A stretch of DNA of 64,000 nucleotides from Climacteris rufus. Lineage: Eukaryota > Chordata > Aves > Passeriformes > Climacteridae. A program made the translations under genes and the position numbers. The DNA lies in assembly GCA_013398175.1 (NCBI GenBank), contig VZRZ01002229.1:169899-233898 (forward strand). Reading direction: 5' to 3'. The first letter of the stretch is position 1; every line of letters begins with the position of its first letter. The notes under the pieces are model-generated. The model was not told the origin of the DNA. It saw only the letters and a program-made list of their open reading frames with translations, and ran no database searches. Positions 20,041 to 35,000 of this stretch are shown here, piece by piece.

Positions 20041-23000
20041 AGTCTTAAATACAGTGACAGCAGAAACCTGAAGGATCACAGTGAAAAATGGGACTTTCTC
20101 CTCTAACAATAACTGCGGAAAAGATAGGAATGTAATTTGTAAAGGCTGGTAAATTGCCGCCAAAATTGTAAGCTGGATGGAGAAATGACACAGAAGGAAA
20201 AGAGAAACAAATGCATACCTGCTGTTATTGGAGTATTGCTGGAAAATGGGACTGGAGATGGACAGGGTGGCACAGAAATGGAGCTGAGGAAGGGAAGAGC
20301 TGGGAGATCCCACCCGGCTCAGCCTCACAAGCTTCAGGCTGCAGGAGGAAAACAGGGAGGTGTCTCCAAAAACATAAACCCATAAATCCATTTTTTTGTT
20401 TGTTTCTGAATAACCCATCCCCCTGTGTCCTGGAGGGAGGTCATTTCTGTGGGCATGGCACTAAGGCAGAGTGCTCCTCTCCGAGCTCAGAGGGAACCCC
20501 TTGCCAGGAATGGGTTTACAGGGTGGGCTTCCTATGGACAAATTTTGGGAGAAACGAGTTGCAAAGAGCCTGGAGACAGATGTGATGAGCTGTGCAAGAG
20601 CCTTGCCCCAAGGCTTGCGTGCTGCCTGTGGGGTGCAGGTGCCACTGGGATGGGGGTCAAACTGCAGGGAGGGAGAGCAGGAGGGACAGGGGTGTCCAAC
20701 CTCAGCAGGACACAGCCCTGGGCACATCCCCTCTGTGCCCTTCCTGCCCCACGGGCCCCTGAGCATCCTGATAAAGCCAAATGGCACTTTGGTTGTTTTA
20801 AAGCCATTAAAAAACAGATCTGCCAGGGAAGCAGAGTGAGTTTTGGGCACGGCTCCAAAGGGTGACAGCACTGATGTCTGCAGGGTGAGGGGGGTGGGAT
20901 GGCTCCTCTGCAGCTCCTGGATGGACTCACAGGTCCAGGGGCTGCTGGGGTGATGTGTCCCAGCCAGGTCCCCCCACCCAGGAGTCAGAGCCCCACCCTG
21001 CTGCAGATGAAGCTGAAATCCCAGTTCCAGATGAGATGTCATCATTTGTATTAGGGAATTCATTGAAACCTGTTCTTTCTCCAATGTTTCAGTTGAAATC
21101 ATTCTTGTACACCCACATCTCACACAAGCAGGTGCTCAGGGGGTCATTGTTACCAAATTGTGATATTTCTCATGGCTGCCTAAAACACTGGGTGTCAGAA
21201 TATTTCCTTTCAGCTGGAAACATCTGTGATTAAACTGTATCCAATGAGAAAAGTAGCAGAAATTGCATTTCCAGCTCCCCAGTTTAGCAGGTCAGTGGGT
21301 GAGCACCTCTGGCCTTGACCACCACGCACCTGGGAAGCTTTTCCTGAAACAAAATGCAGAGCCATGCACAAGGTTTGGGGGAAAATTCAGCCCATAGAAA
21401 ATACAAAGCCAGGGAGGAAAATGAGGTGGGGAGAATCTGCCCAGCTGCAAATGTCCCCTGTTTCCTTCTGCAGCCTCTGGAGCCCCACAGCCCCACTGTG
21501 GCTCCCCATTTCTGCCCTCTCCTGTCTGGTCACATCACTCTAAATCCAAAGTTATAATAGCAAAGAAGTGTTGCACAGATCAAAATGCAGGGAAATGATA
21601 GCAAGGGTGTTTTTTTCAGGGCTGAGAGGAAAGACAGGGAGGAGGGAGGGAGGAGATGTTCTCAGATACCTTGTCCCTTTAGAGAACTCCCAGGACTCAG
21701 ATGGTTGGAGTGATCTTGACAGGCTAAAAACCCAATCTGCTGGAAATCATATACCTCAAATAATGTGCTATTGCTGCTGATCGGCCGTGTATTTTAGGGC
21801 TGAATAGGTACAGTATTAAATTCAGCTCGAGTTTTCATTTGCAGCAGTTACAGCTTGTTTGACAAGGCCTGAGTGAAGTTTAAAGGCTTTTACTGAAAAT
21901 GGTCATGGGAGGAGTGAGGTTTGATGGTTTTTCTCAAGGGCTGAGCAGCACCTGGGGGCTGGGGTAGCTCTGCCCTGGACCCCAAGCTGCCACATGGGAG
22001 AGTAGCCAAGGATTATATTTAATTAATTGAAATACTGATGAATATTGCCCTTACTGTTCTATTGACTTCAGGTCTTCTCAGGGCTTTAACTACTGAGCTC
22101 TCCATCAATGTTGTGAAGTGATGAAGTTCTGTTTATCTGAAGGTAAAACACACTGCTTATGGCTCAGTTTGAGGGTGGGGGACACTCCAGCTTGTCCCTC
22201 AGCTGAAAGAAAGGTGAAAACTCCTCCTCCAGAGGCAACTTTCATGCTTGGAGAAACCAAGTCCCTCCTCCCAGTGTGGGTTTTGCAGGAGGAACCTCCT
22301 TGTGGCCCAGGACACCTGGTGTGGGGCACAGGGAGCTGTCAGAGCTGATTCTGGCTTTATTAGTTTATTCCTTATCTTGGGATTTCTGCCAGATGGCCCA
22401 TAAATTCTGCATCTTTGTGTTCACTACCAGTGGGCATCCTTTTTCCAAGTTTTGTTAACCTTCCCCTAGGCCTGAGATCACTGAAACACCTCCAGCCCTA
22501 AACTTAACAAGGCAATTCTACCAACAAGTAATTTGGGTGGTTTTTTTTACAGGAGCTTGTTTGTTATTTACTATTTGTTGATTAGGCTTGAAAATATATG
22601 AAGATCAAACATCAAAAACCATAATTTCTTAGGAAAAGTTTTCCATATTCCACACTTTGCAACAGCTCCAAGACCCTTGGCAAGTCTGTGGCCTTCTGTG
22701 CTCTGGAAGGGATGAGGGAACATCATCCCAGTGCCTGGAGTTTGGGTGGTGGGAGGCCCTTGGTGTGAGGGCTGCAGGCAGGGGAGGTGCTGCTGCTGTC
22801 AGAAATAGCTAGAAATGCGATTTATGTGACATATAAATATGAGGGAGCTGCTCTGAGTGCTCCCCAGGAGGCTGCTTAGGTTTAAGGTGTCCCAGCCCCT
22901 CAGGATTTGTTTCTGTTTTTCGAGGGGTTGTGGAGGGGAATGAGACCTTGTGTAGTGTTAATTAGCTGCAGGTCCTTCTGCTGGGCTGAACTTTAGAAAA

Positions 23001-26000
23001 TTCAAAGCTCTTGCTTCAGAGTTTGGGCAGCTGTGTGTGTTTTCATAACTGGCAAACAAGTGGCTTTAATAAGTCAGGGAATAAAAACCACCAAGGCTCC
23101 TGTTCTGGAACAATGCCAGTACCAGATGCATTTAAAAATTGTAGACTCAAGGCACCTATGATAGCAAATATAGGTGGGAACAGCAAACTTGAGCCACCTG
23201 TGGCCCCAGAGCCACCTGGGAACAGCAAAATAAAGGTGCCAGCAGCCCCTGAAGTGCTGAATTCTTGAGCTTTTTGCCCATTCAGGCTTTGCCTGGCTCT
23301 GCTCAGGAGGAACGAAAGAAAGGTCTTGCCCTGGAGCAGTGAACTTCCAAGGGAGCAAGTGTTCTGGAAAAATGACCACAAGGAGGAAAAAAGAATTCAT
23401 TCAGAAGTGCTTCACCCCTCTGGAAGCCTTATCAGGAGCTTGGGGAGATTCTCCACACAGACCCAAGGAAACCCAGCTCTGCTCCTTGGGGCAGCTTGCA
23501 CAGGTATGCCCACCTTTCCTGGTCCACTTTAAAGCAGGAGAGGCTTTTCTTCTAAGTAAACTCTTGTTTACAGGGAAAATAAATCATTCTTTCTGTTTAA
23601 ATGAATGTTTGGGACCATGCTTTCCTGTGGGTAATCAGAGGAAATGTATGACAGGATACAATATTTGGTGGTGTTAGTGTTTGTAAGTAAAGCAGGGCTG
23701 TTTTGATGTGTGCGTTGGGACTTGGGGATTGGCTTTTTGAAACTGATCTTCAAAGTTCTTTAATGAGAGCACTTAAAATGGAGCAGAGGCAGGAGCAGGC
23801 TGAATGAAAAGGGAAACATGAGATAAGGAGGATGTACTTACGGGAGGATGCTCAGGGAAAGGTAACAAGACTTGAAAATGGGAGGAGAGGAATCAGTGAG
23901 GGTCTGGGAGTAAAGGATGGATTAAAAAGCAGGAATGATAAATGATGGTAGTTGGGGGGGGGGTAAACAGCTCAAAAGCTGAGCAAAAGAATGGTATAGA
24001 AAATGAAATTTCTGTAATACAGCTTAGGTAAGTGAGGATGGCTTCAGAAGTGGTGGATTAACTGTTTTGCATTTCACTTTGCCTCTGTGCTTGGGCTTCA
24101 GGAAGGTGTCAGGGGACCAGCCAGGACTGTCTGTGATAAAAACCACACAAACAACAAACTGATTATCTCCTGGTCTCCTCAGTCCTGCAATGCCCACTGA
24201 CTTCCTGAGTCCTGCACTGTCTCAGGTTGCTCCCAAACCACAGGGACAAGAGCTGTGTCACTGATGCTCCAGATGAGCTTGCACTGTTCTGCCATTTCTT
24301 TTCTTTTCCTCGGTGCTCTTGGCTCATGCAGGGAGGTCTGGGGCTCTCTGAGGCATCTGGGATGGTTTGTACAGAGGAATTTTCCCTGGAAAAGCAGAGT
24401 GGGAGCAGAGTGCAGTCTCTGCAGAGCCCCCCTGTGCCATCAGTCCCATGGCCTGAGCCTACCCCTGCTGTGCCCAAGGGATGGTTACTGGGGTAGCCAG
24501 AAAAGATTCTGCCTACTTACTGTTTTTTTAATTCTAGAACAGAAATGTATTTTCTAAATTCTAAGTCTAAAAATACATTGCTTTACCTATATTTTTGCTT
24601 TATATTGGTAATTCACTCCATTCCTACCCACTCTGAGCAGTCCCCATAATATTGTGAATAACTGAGAAGATTATAGGTACTGGATATGTCTAATTATAGG
24701 TGTCTGAGTGCATAACATTCCTGGTAGAAAAATCATGATCTCTGATTAATGCATTTGCACTCATCTCTGCCTTCTGAGTTAGTGTTTTCTTCAGCCACAA
24801 GTACAGCTGATGATTTGCAGTGATGAATGACAGCAAAATTTGTAAACAACAAGATGATGATAAAAGCCCTGTGAATTCAACAGGGCTTGAGTATGTTAAT
24901 ATCTGCTGGCAAATGCTGCTTTCTAAACTGATATTATTTAAAAAATAGGTTTTAAGAGCTAAAAACACTTGAATGAGTGTGGGTGGTTTCACAAATAGCG
25001 TGGGCATAGGGCATTATATGTGATAATTGCATGTTTAGGATGCTTTTTAATACACTTGATGGCAACAAATGTGTTCAGACAAGCTGTATGTTCATGGATG
25101 CTTTTTGTATCCTTATTAAGTAAATTTGGTATCAGAATAGAGCTGATACTTGAATGTTCTCACTGCCACATTGGAAGCTGCTGCTTTGTAGTCCCATGGG
25201 AATGTGGTGGGAGTCTTAGAGGGAAAGCTTTAAGGAAAGCTGGGCCAGCACAGTGGAGGAATTGCATTCCACTGGAACAAAATAAACCCTGGCCAAACCA
25301 CTGGCCATACTAGTGAGAGATAAGGGAAGCTCAGGGTGTGGAGCAGTTGTGTTTGAAAAACCAACCAACCAAAAAACCCTCCCCAGACCCCACAAAAAAA
25401 AAGAATCCCCCAACCCCACAACAAGGAGGCTGCTTTTACCCACTCTGCACAGCAATATCCAAGCATCATGGAGTGGCCATTTTTCACACTGATGTGGATT
25501 TTGTGCCCCTCGTGGCTTGGATTGCCTGTTACCCCATGTGGTGGCTTTTGTCCGTGTGCTCTCTGCTCCCTGGCACTGCCTTCACCTGGAGGTTGGACAG
25601 ACCATGGATTTTGACCAGAACAGATTCACCAGGCGTCTTCCCAGTGGATTTCAGGTTCTTGCCTTTCCCAGCCTTGTTGGGGAGGCCCCTCCCTGCAGGG
25701 CTGCCTGGTTCTGTGCTGGGTTGCTGTCAGTCCCTGTGGGATGGAGCCCTTCCACCCTGGCACAGATCTCTGCAAGTCACTTGCTTCAGCCTGAGCTTTT
25801 ATTCCCCCTCTACCTCAGAGGTCGAGTGTGCATTGCAGACACCACTGATTCATTGAAAGTCATGGAATGTAGCTCTCCAGACTGTATTTCTGATTTCCTA
25901 AGTGTTCAGAACAATGTGTTAAAGGTCTCTTTCTTATTCCATAATGTAGCGGTGCACGGTGTTGTCAGTCACCTTTTATCACGGCTATAAAGATTCTTCC

Positions 26001-29000
26001 CCTTAATTGCCGTGACAAATTCATTTGCAAAACCTCTGAGGTGGATTGTTGACTCTTTAACATGGAGGGAAGGTGGCCTTTCTGACCAAGCACTAAAAAC
26101 AATCTGAGTCCACAAATCCTTGAGTATTATTAGTGTCAAAGCCTGCTCTGTGCTTGTCATAATATTCTGTTCTGTAATTCTGTGCTTTGGGTAAATGGGT
26201 CACTAGATAAGATTGACAACAGCCTCAGCAATGAAAGGTTTTAAGCTGGAAACTGGATGAGAAAGCAGAGCAATTTCTTTCAAGAGAAATTACACTGATG
26301 TTATTTGTTATTGTTGCAGTTAAAGATCTGACAGGGTTTCCAATTTAAAACCTGGCTTTCTAGAAGACTAAAAACATGTATTTCAAAGCAAAACTTTTAA
26401 TGCAAAGAACCTTTTTTCCTGCCAGCTTTCTGATGTGAAGGTTAGTCATAATTTCTTATTGCTCTGGGAACAGCAGGAAAACTTGGGTGGTGGATGGTCT
26501 TCCTATGTTCTCCAAAATGGAGAAACTGGTCTGGCCAGGCTGCACTGGTGTGGTGACATTCCTAACGCTTTCTAAATTGAGTAACCTGTACCTGGTCACT
26601 GATCAACACAGGTCTCTTGCCTGTATCTGGGAAGTGTCTGAGTCGTTTAAAAAAGGCAAACAAAATCCCCCCAGCTTCACAAATACCTTGAAACTTCTTA
26701 TTTGAAGAACACGAGATTTCAACAAAATGCTACTGAGAAAGGATAATCCAGTATTTCTTTCCATTAGCTACTCAACTGGCTTTGAAATGAAAAGCCACTA
26801 AATACTTTCTAGAGTATTTTTCTGTATTGGGTATATGACGTAGATATAGATATGGTGAGATGTTCAGATTCAAGTATCTCTTGGGGTATTTGGGCCTGTT
26901 GGTGGGTGAAACTGGGCCCTCCCACATCTTTCCACTTCTTGCCAGATGTGGCCACAAAGTCTTCATTGGTAAACACTTGAGTATCTCTTTAACATTTAAA
27001 AAAATGCCTTTTGGCAGCATGAAAGTGCGAATTTTGAGTTGTGCTTTGTTTGCATTTGATTTAAGGCTGTTTGGTTTCTTTTTCCTGCTGTACTATTTTG
27101 CCAGGCTCCTCATGTGACAACCTGTCAGCTCAAGAATTCCAGTGTTAATATGGGCTGGTGTTTTGGACAGGATGAAGGGAACAAGACAAAACAGGGAGTG
27201 TACAGAAGAGATTGTAGCAGGGAGAGTCATGCTTTCAGCTTCCCCAGCCATCCAAGTTTATCTTGTTTGTTTGTCCTTGTGCATTTACAATGAAGAACTG
27301 GGAATGAAGAAAAAGAACTTGGGCATAACCATGTGGGGCTTTTTTTCTTTGAAGTTCTGACTGCAGCTTGTGCCCCCCACATGGGTCAGTGTGAAAATCA
27401 AAAGCATTTGCAAAACAGGTTTGTTTTTACCCCTCAAGTGGGTCATGGCTTGCACGATCTTGCAGAGCATGAACAAAATAAATTCCCTGAGTGCAGGAAA
27501 AGCCAGTAGTTGGAAAAGTGCCCTTTGTCAATTGTTTGCAGTTTCTCACCTTGCTATTGCCTAAACCTGTTAGTGATGGTGAGTTGGGAGCATGTAAAAC
27601 AAAAAAAAGCAGGTGCAAGCACAGTGGGACCGTGTGTGGTTACAAATTCAGAGTTTGTGGTGTCACACTGCTTGTACAGCAGTGAAAGGGTGAATCATTT
27701 CATGCCTCTGAGAGACCTGGGACGTCAGAGACACTTTGTCACGGTGTGTGATGCCTCCCTCTGAAAGCTCTGCCATGCAGGGGGGCACAGGTATGCCTGA
27801 CTTAGGTTTCCATGGAGATTTCTTGTCCCTCATTACCATAGGTGGATTTTGCAGATAGTTTTTCTTTGCCTAACCTTCTCTAGTTTCCTCTTCTGTTTGG
27901 TTTTGGGGGGTGGCAGAAGGAAGTTGTGGTTTTTCTGTGGTTTGTTATTGTTTGAGGTTTGTTTCTTTGGGGATTTTTTCCTTTTGGTGTTAACAAGTTG
28001 TGAGCTGTTTGGATTTTTCCCTTTCTGGAGTGAAAGTAGAGGGAAGCAGCTGTTCTGCTCGGTGTCTGGGGGTGTTACACCAATGGCTTTTCCTCCAAGC
28101 TCCATCCATAACTTGTGTGCCAGCTGGGAGCCACCAGGCAGCACAGGATTCGTGCACAATCTCCATTTGAGGTGATGTCTTTGCTTCACTCCCCACGAGG
28201 AAGACTGATGCACACATCCAGCTCTCAGCAAGGCAGTGGAACCCTGGCTGTACAAGTTTGATGGGGAATGTGATTTCCAGCAAACAGAATGAGTTCCTCA
28301 AGTGTTATTTTTGTCTCCTGTCACCCTTAACTGTATTAGCAAGAGTAACACTACACTAATTTTCATTTTTTAAAATAACAACCAATGCATTTCTTGCTGC
28401 AGAAGATTAACTAGGAGGTTTTTTTTGGGGGGGGAAATAAACAACTAATGGCCTGGATCTCCCTCTCCTATGTGACTTTATTCTCCCCATCCCAGGAGGC
28501 ATTGACCCACCAGACATTTGCAGTGTAACAATAAAGTGCCATTGTATTTCAGCTTTTATGTGCTGTTATTAGAGGTTGTAAGTCTGAATGCATGAGCTCT
28601 GAGGCTGTATTAGGAAGTGGTGAATAAGCAAGTGTGGATAATTTGGCTGTGCAATAAAAGAAAAGGGTGTAGCTTTAGGTGAGGGAGCTGGTGCTCTGCA
28701 GCAGTTTGGTTGGTGAGAGTTGGAGGAAAAGGAGGAGTGGAGTGGAAGATAAACAGAAGCTGTGAGGTGGGCATGGGCAGAACTGGATGAGAGCAAATGA
28801 GGGAAGAAGAAAGTTCAATTTTAGACATATTTTATGAAATTTGGATACACACCTGAATTTCAATGGCAGAGAGCTTTCTGCCTCCTTCAACAAACATTAC
28901 ATCAGGCTGTTAGACTGTACACTGGTTAATGTTGATTTTATTAGTTAAGCTCATTTTATTAGCCTGAACCATAAGTGTATTTCTTCTAACTTGTGTTTAA

Positions 29001-32000
29001 TTTTCAAAAACCCTTAAGAAAAAGTTCAAAAATGTCAGTGACACCATTTTTGAGGAACTAAAATTCTTATTTGTGCATGGACAAAATGGGGAAATATGAC
29101 ATCATACTGCAGTAATTCTTACCAGAGAATAACAACACTGACAGCCAAGTATCTAAGGTTATTAGCAGTCATAGTGAAGCTGGTGGTACAGGATTTCTGA
29201 ATTTTGTTTTTTATTCTTAACTGTGATCTACTGTGCCACTGTAGTCAGCCTCTATTAGGAATTCTTGATTATTTTAGAAGAGCAGCAGTTCTTCAGTGCT
29301 GAAGTAGTTGGTTCTATTACTGTTAACCATAACATTTAAGCACTCATGTACTGAGAGTTTTGTTGAAATGTTTTTCTTCATGCCCTTGTGAGACTGGGAG
29401 TCATTGCCTTTCTTGCACTTACACAGAAAGTGACTTAGAAAAGTGAATTATCTTTAGGAAATTGCTTGGGGAAGTGTAGAACTGGTATTAGAGTGAAGAG
29501 CTTTGTGATCCTGGGCTCTTGGTTATTCCTGCAAGGGTTTTACTTTGTCTTTTAGAGTGTGAAACAAGAATGGTGATAAAAATCAGGCTTGAGATGGGGC
29601 TTATGCTTATGGAACTATGGTTTTCATAATGGGCTCTTTTGTTAAGAATGTTGGTTTTACTGTCTAACATGAATATTAAATGCAAGGTGGTACTCCTGAC
29701 CTGAGCCTAACGAGGTGAAAATGTTATGCTCTATAAAAATAAAGGGTTTATGATTACCAAATTAGTTTGACATATCTGTGGAACAGCAGCTACCCAGGGA
29801 GGTCCACCCAATCTCTGTGCTAGTAAAGCTCAAAACAGTCTAATCAATTGCAAAAGTTCCATTCCTGTTCCTAAAGGCTGCTCCCATAATGAATCAAGGG
29901 AGGCATATCAAATGTAATAATGCATTGTTATGAAGGTTTCAGTAAACTTGCCAAATGTCAGGCTGCTGGTGCAGTCATGGTGCATTAAGTGCTGTGATTA
30001 AAGCTGAGCTGTCCTCAGAGCTCACCGGGCTTTGGGAATTGAGCTGCACTCCAGCCTGGGGCAGCAGGGAAGTGCACTCCAAAGGTTACACTTGCCAGTG
30101 AATATTCCAACCATTAGGTTTTTAACGGGTTTACTGCCTGTTTCTCTTAAATAGGGCATTTAAAATGCTCTGTAGAATGAAAGCAATGCTCATGTAATGA
30201 AAGCAATAGACTATTCCCTGTATTTGAAGAATGTGGTTCTTCCCCAGATGCAGCGTGGCAGCTAAAAATGACTTTTGGTAACTGTAAACACTGCATCACA
30301 TGGCTACTTTTGGGTGAGAACGGGGAAAAACATTTTAATATCTGACTACAAGTTCTATGTAAGAAATAAATGGTAATTCCTGTTTCGGGGTATGCTCAGT
30401 TTAGAATTTGTAGTGGACAGTAAGGCTAACACTTGGTAATTTATGGATGAGTTTCAGGTTCCTTTGTGTCACTCAGCACAAAGGAATGTTAATGCTGATC
30501 TTACCAGACACTGGTGGATTTCTCTAATGTCATGTTCAGTGGAATTATGTCTGGAATGACTGTGTGCATAGCTGAAATGTTAAGAAAATGTTTCAGGAGG
30601 GAAAGCTGAGCTCTTTTGCATACACAGAACTTAGAAACTGCTCTGTGTTCACTAGCAGGAAATGGTAAGGGTTTGATTAGGAGTAGGGGAACATGATCAG
30701 TGTGGAGATTTTTGTATTTCAAGAAAAATAATCAGAACTGATGGAGAAATGCAGGACTAGATTTGTAAATAGGTTAGGTTGTGGTAGTTTCTAGGAAGAA
30801 TAATATCTTCATAGATCAGATTTGCCCCAAATGATGCCAAAAGCACTTTGCAGGCTGAATGTAGAAGTCCCATCAGCCATCCCTGGTTAACTGTGGCCAA
30901 CAGAGCCGAGCAAAGCTACCTGAGAGGGCAGGGTAGAAAATAATGAAGAATGATGGACCCAGCTGAAAAGGAGAGGTGAGCTTCAGTGAGCAGACAGCAG
31001 TTGAAGCAAGATGAAATTTAGTCAGGACACCTTGCTAATTCCCCAAAACCACTGCATGGCAGAGGAGGAATCATCCTTCTCATAAAGAATATAAGTTTCA
31101 GGGTAACTTGATCCACATGCAAGAACTTTGAAAGCTGGTCTTGAATTGGAATATTTCCCTGTGCAGGCAAAGTGAATGAAGGCATTCAGGAGTGGGTGGG
31201 GAAAGAAGAATAATTAAATCTTGAGTTTGGCTTGCAGAAGAAAAACCATTTGTGTACCATCAAGTGGGTGGTGTCTGGCTTTCCTTGAGGCTGCAGAATG
31301 ATGTGCAACAGCAAGTGGTGGAAGGCAGGACTTTCCCTGCAGAGATGGTTTCTCATTATTCATGAAATGCCTGTAGAAAATGCCTTGCATGCACGGCAGC
31401 AGAGGGGGGAGGACTGTGAGCAGGGAGAGCAGGACATAATGGATCACTCCTTTCCTTGTAGTATAGTGTGACCTTTCCATTAAATTAACATTTTGCTGTT
31501 TGCACAGAAGGGGAGCAAAGATAGAAAGTATTTTTAGGGGATGATAGTCCAGTTAATTAGGCAGCTGTAACTTTCTCTGTACATTAGGAGGGTATGGGGA
31601 ATGGGGATATAAGGTTGCTTTGCATTCCCTTCATTTTGAAGGAGTTACTTTGTGTTGATTGTGAAATCTGGGCTGTGATGTTGTTTTGAGTACTGTAGCC
31701 TGGACTTGGGGTTTTTTTTGGTGTATTAAGAGGAAGATTTTAACTTCAAATCCTCAATGACTTGCTGCTAAAAGGTTTATGCACCCTCTGTTAATCTAAT
31801 GGGCAGAAAAGACAGAGATTCCACAGTCCCTCTTGGTGTGGAGGGCAAAGGTGTTTCATATGCCTGTCTGTCAACCTCAGAGGAGCAATCGTGGAGTAAG
31901 GCACAGTTCTCCACGGGAAACACTGCTACATTTTGGCCTGTGAGCATTTAACTTCATTCACACCTGTTCCATTTCATTTAAGGATCTAAAGCTGATATGT

Positions 32001-35000
32001 CATATTTAAATTCAGAATGGCTCATTCATACACTGCATCCATTACAAATCTTCCCTTTTTGAGAATGACTTTTTTCTTACTCATAAAAGGCACATTCTAG
32101 CTGTGTTACATCAGGCTCCAGATAACAATCCATGTGTTTGAAATAAAGGGATTGCAAAGCTGTTAGGGTTATTTGTAATATTTTCTCTGCTGCAATTAAA
32201 GTTATGTTCCAGAACCCACTGAAGCCAATGCTGGTCACTGTGTGCTCTCTGCTGTGTCTTTGGCCTTGAGCTAAGGCCTGTGGCACTGCTGGGAGGGTGA
32301 AATCATCTCATTCTTCATCTGTTAGAGCAGCCCTTGGACTGCAGTCCTTCGGTCTGAAGTGTGTTTGCTTCAACAGTTTTGGCCTCAGTGCTTCATTTCT
32401 CCCCTGCAGGTACAACAGTGATCAGAGAACCTCATTTATCTGCCATCCTGAGGATCCTCATCTCTCCAGGTGGCATCATTTAGTCCCACTGTTTGTCAAC
32501 ATTTCCTTCCCAGTGTTTCAGGAATCTGATGGTTTTGATCTCTGCTCCGTCTCAGTTCATTCCTCCCTCTCCTCCAAAGCTGTTCTTTACCCCTTGAACC
32601 TGTTGGTTCCCAGTTCAGAGAGAGGAATATTTACATCTTTATTAGATAACAAATTATCCTCAGAGCTCATTGTTTACCTGCTGTTTGGGGAGCTATTTCT
32701 TTTAAGTACAAATGAAGTTATTTCACAACTAAAGAGCAAACTTGGTTTATGATAGGGGAGTTAATGGCAGGAGGTCAAACCTGACTGACAGTGTTGTCAG
32801 ACTTATCCATGTGTTTGAATTCTTTCACAACTCAGCTGACACCTCGTGTGTCTGTGGGCCAGCAGTGTTCCCCTCCTGTCACATCCTGCCAGCCTCATGC
32901 CTGGATAGAGGGCACAGGAAACAGGACAGGGCAGAGGTTGCTCAGGGAACCCTTAGGAGCAGTAGCTGCTGGCAGGGCTCACAGCCTTGGCAGCTTCCCT
33001 GGCTGGGGGAGAATGGTGTGACGGCCTTTGCTTCATGATGGCCAAGCACGACAACCTTCAGCCACAACTTAGGGTCAGTTTGCTGATGACAAAGGGTTTT
33101 GCCCAAAGCACGCTGAAATAGAGGGTTTGTGATCCATCTGCAGCATAATGACAGCATAACAGTCAGACTGAATTTAAAGAGGGTTTATATTCCCTTCCTA
33201 AATGTTTTTCAAAGCCAGTGTTTACTGCTCTCTTTGGTGTTGATCAGTTAAGCCAGAGCTAGAAATATTTATGGCTTTCATGCAGTGCATTTATCACACT
33301 AACAATATAATTAAAGATCTATAGCAATTGTCTTGTAATTAAGCCCCAAACATATTCTAGTCCAAATCTATTGTGATGGAACTGATGTCCTTCTAGTTGT
33401 GAGCCTGTTTTCCAGTGGGCAGATGGTTGAAATAAAGGATCTGTTCTTCCTCTCAGGAAGCCTCTCACATACACAAGACCAACACAGTATTAGCTTAGAG
33501 CATATGGTTAAAATATTTTGGGTTTTATGCCACTTCACCTTGTTGATACTTTGTCCTGGATAAGGCTGTGCATTTATGTGCTCAAGAAACTGAGAGGTTT
33601 TGTACTAGAACAGAAGAACATTTCACTTTTCTGTCAACACCTGCAGCAGGTGATAGATTATCTACAGATATCTACCAAACACTGCTTCAATTTTTTTATT
33701 AGGTTACCCTGAAATGTTAGAAATTAATTCCTGGAGTCAGTGTCAGCTAAAGTGACAGTGGATCAAAGCTGAGAGACAAATTGCTCATCACAGTTCAGGG
33801 AGCTGACTCCTCTGTGCAGGCAGCTGTACATCACTGGAGGCTGCTCATCCCCCCCAAGCTCTGCTCCACAACTGCTGCCATTGTTGGGGAAGCTCAGAGG
33901 TGGATTTCTGTAAGATAAGCTCATTTTAAACACCCATCAGAGGCACTGCTACATCTTGGAATTGTTATTTGTTTGGTTGGGTTTGTTTCTTGTCACCGTG
34001 TTTAGAGCTTGTGTCACTATGCAACAGCCTGAACTATAAACAATGATGTTAATCCATGAAAAATGAGAAATTAAACCTTGGCAGGATCCTAGTGATCCCT
34101 GTCCAGGTTCATCAGATGAAAGCTCTATTTTTTTTTTTTTTTGACTTTTAGAAAAGCTTAGAAGCACAGAATTCGTTCAGCTTTACTGTCTGATAGTCAG
34201 AAATCACTCTTACTGATAATGAGCTCTCTTCATCTCTAAGTGAAAGCAGATTAAAACATTTTTTAAAACCCCAAACAAACAAAACCCCTTTTCCAAACAG
34301 TCACTTTGCCGTTTCCATTAGCTCATCAGAAATGTTTGAATCCTTCCCTTTCAAGAAAGCTGCTCTGAGTGAAATATTGTGTATGTAATTTTTTCCCTTC
34401 AGGTATTTCCACTTGGAGCTGTTCTTGTAAATGAACATTAGTTTGGATTATCTGTGTGAGATCTGAGTTGGTGTGTGGTGAGTCAGAGCAAGTTCTCTGT
34501 GGGAGCTGGAGGCTCTCAGCACCTCTGGCTTGTCACAGAAAGTGGAGAGAATACAAGTCTTTGTGCCTTTGCTCTGAGGTCAGCTGGAGACACAACTGCT
34601 TGAAAACAGTGCTTTAATGGCAGTGTGACATCCAGCCTTGAAACTGACGGGACACAAACGAGGAAATCCAAACAAAGGCAGTGCTCACCGAGAATGGGCC
34701 ACAGATGTAACCCAGGCTGTGTGTGCAGCTGGCAGGGCCATCACAAACTGCTCAGAATAGCTGTCCTTCAGAAAGGCAAGTCTCATCGGGGCTTATTCCC
34801 TTATTTATGTGTCAGACCTTTAGCAGTTTGGGCTGATCATCACTTACAAGAAGTGCAGAGCACTACCTAAATATTAATATTTTCATAAGTCACAAGCAAG
34901 GCTCTGTTTGCAGATAACCCAACAAGTCAATGCCAGAATGTCAGCAATATATTCTGATGTCCAGCCTGCATGCTTCAGTTTGAGTATAAATTACAAATAC

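Noticed and set aside
30030..30065. Alu-like phrase GCACTCCAGCCTGGGG
   Set aside because: Alu elements are primate-specific and the flanks do not match; a chance resemblance.
32297..32752. 151-codon open frame read as a single-exon gene
   Set aside because: No promoter, no poly(A) signal at a sensible place and a hydrophobic, featureless translation. Only the short block after the acceptor at 32409 is kept as a low-grade candidate exon.
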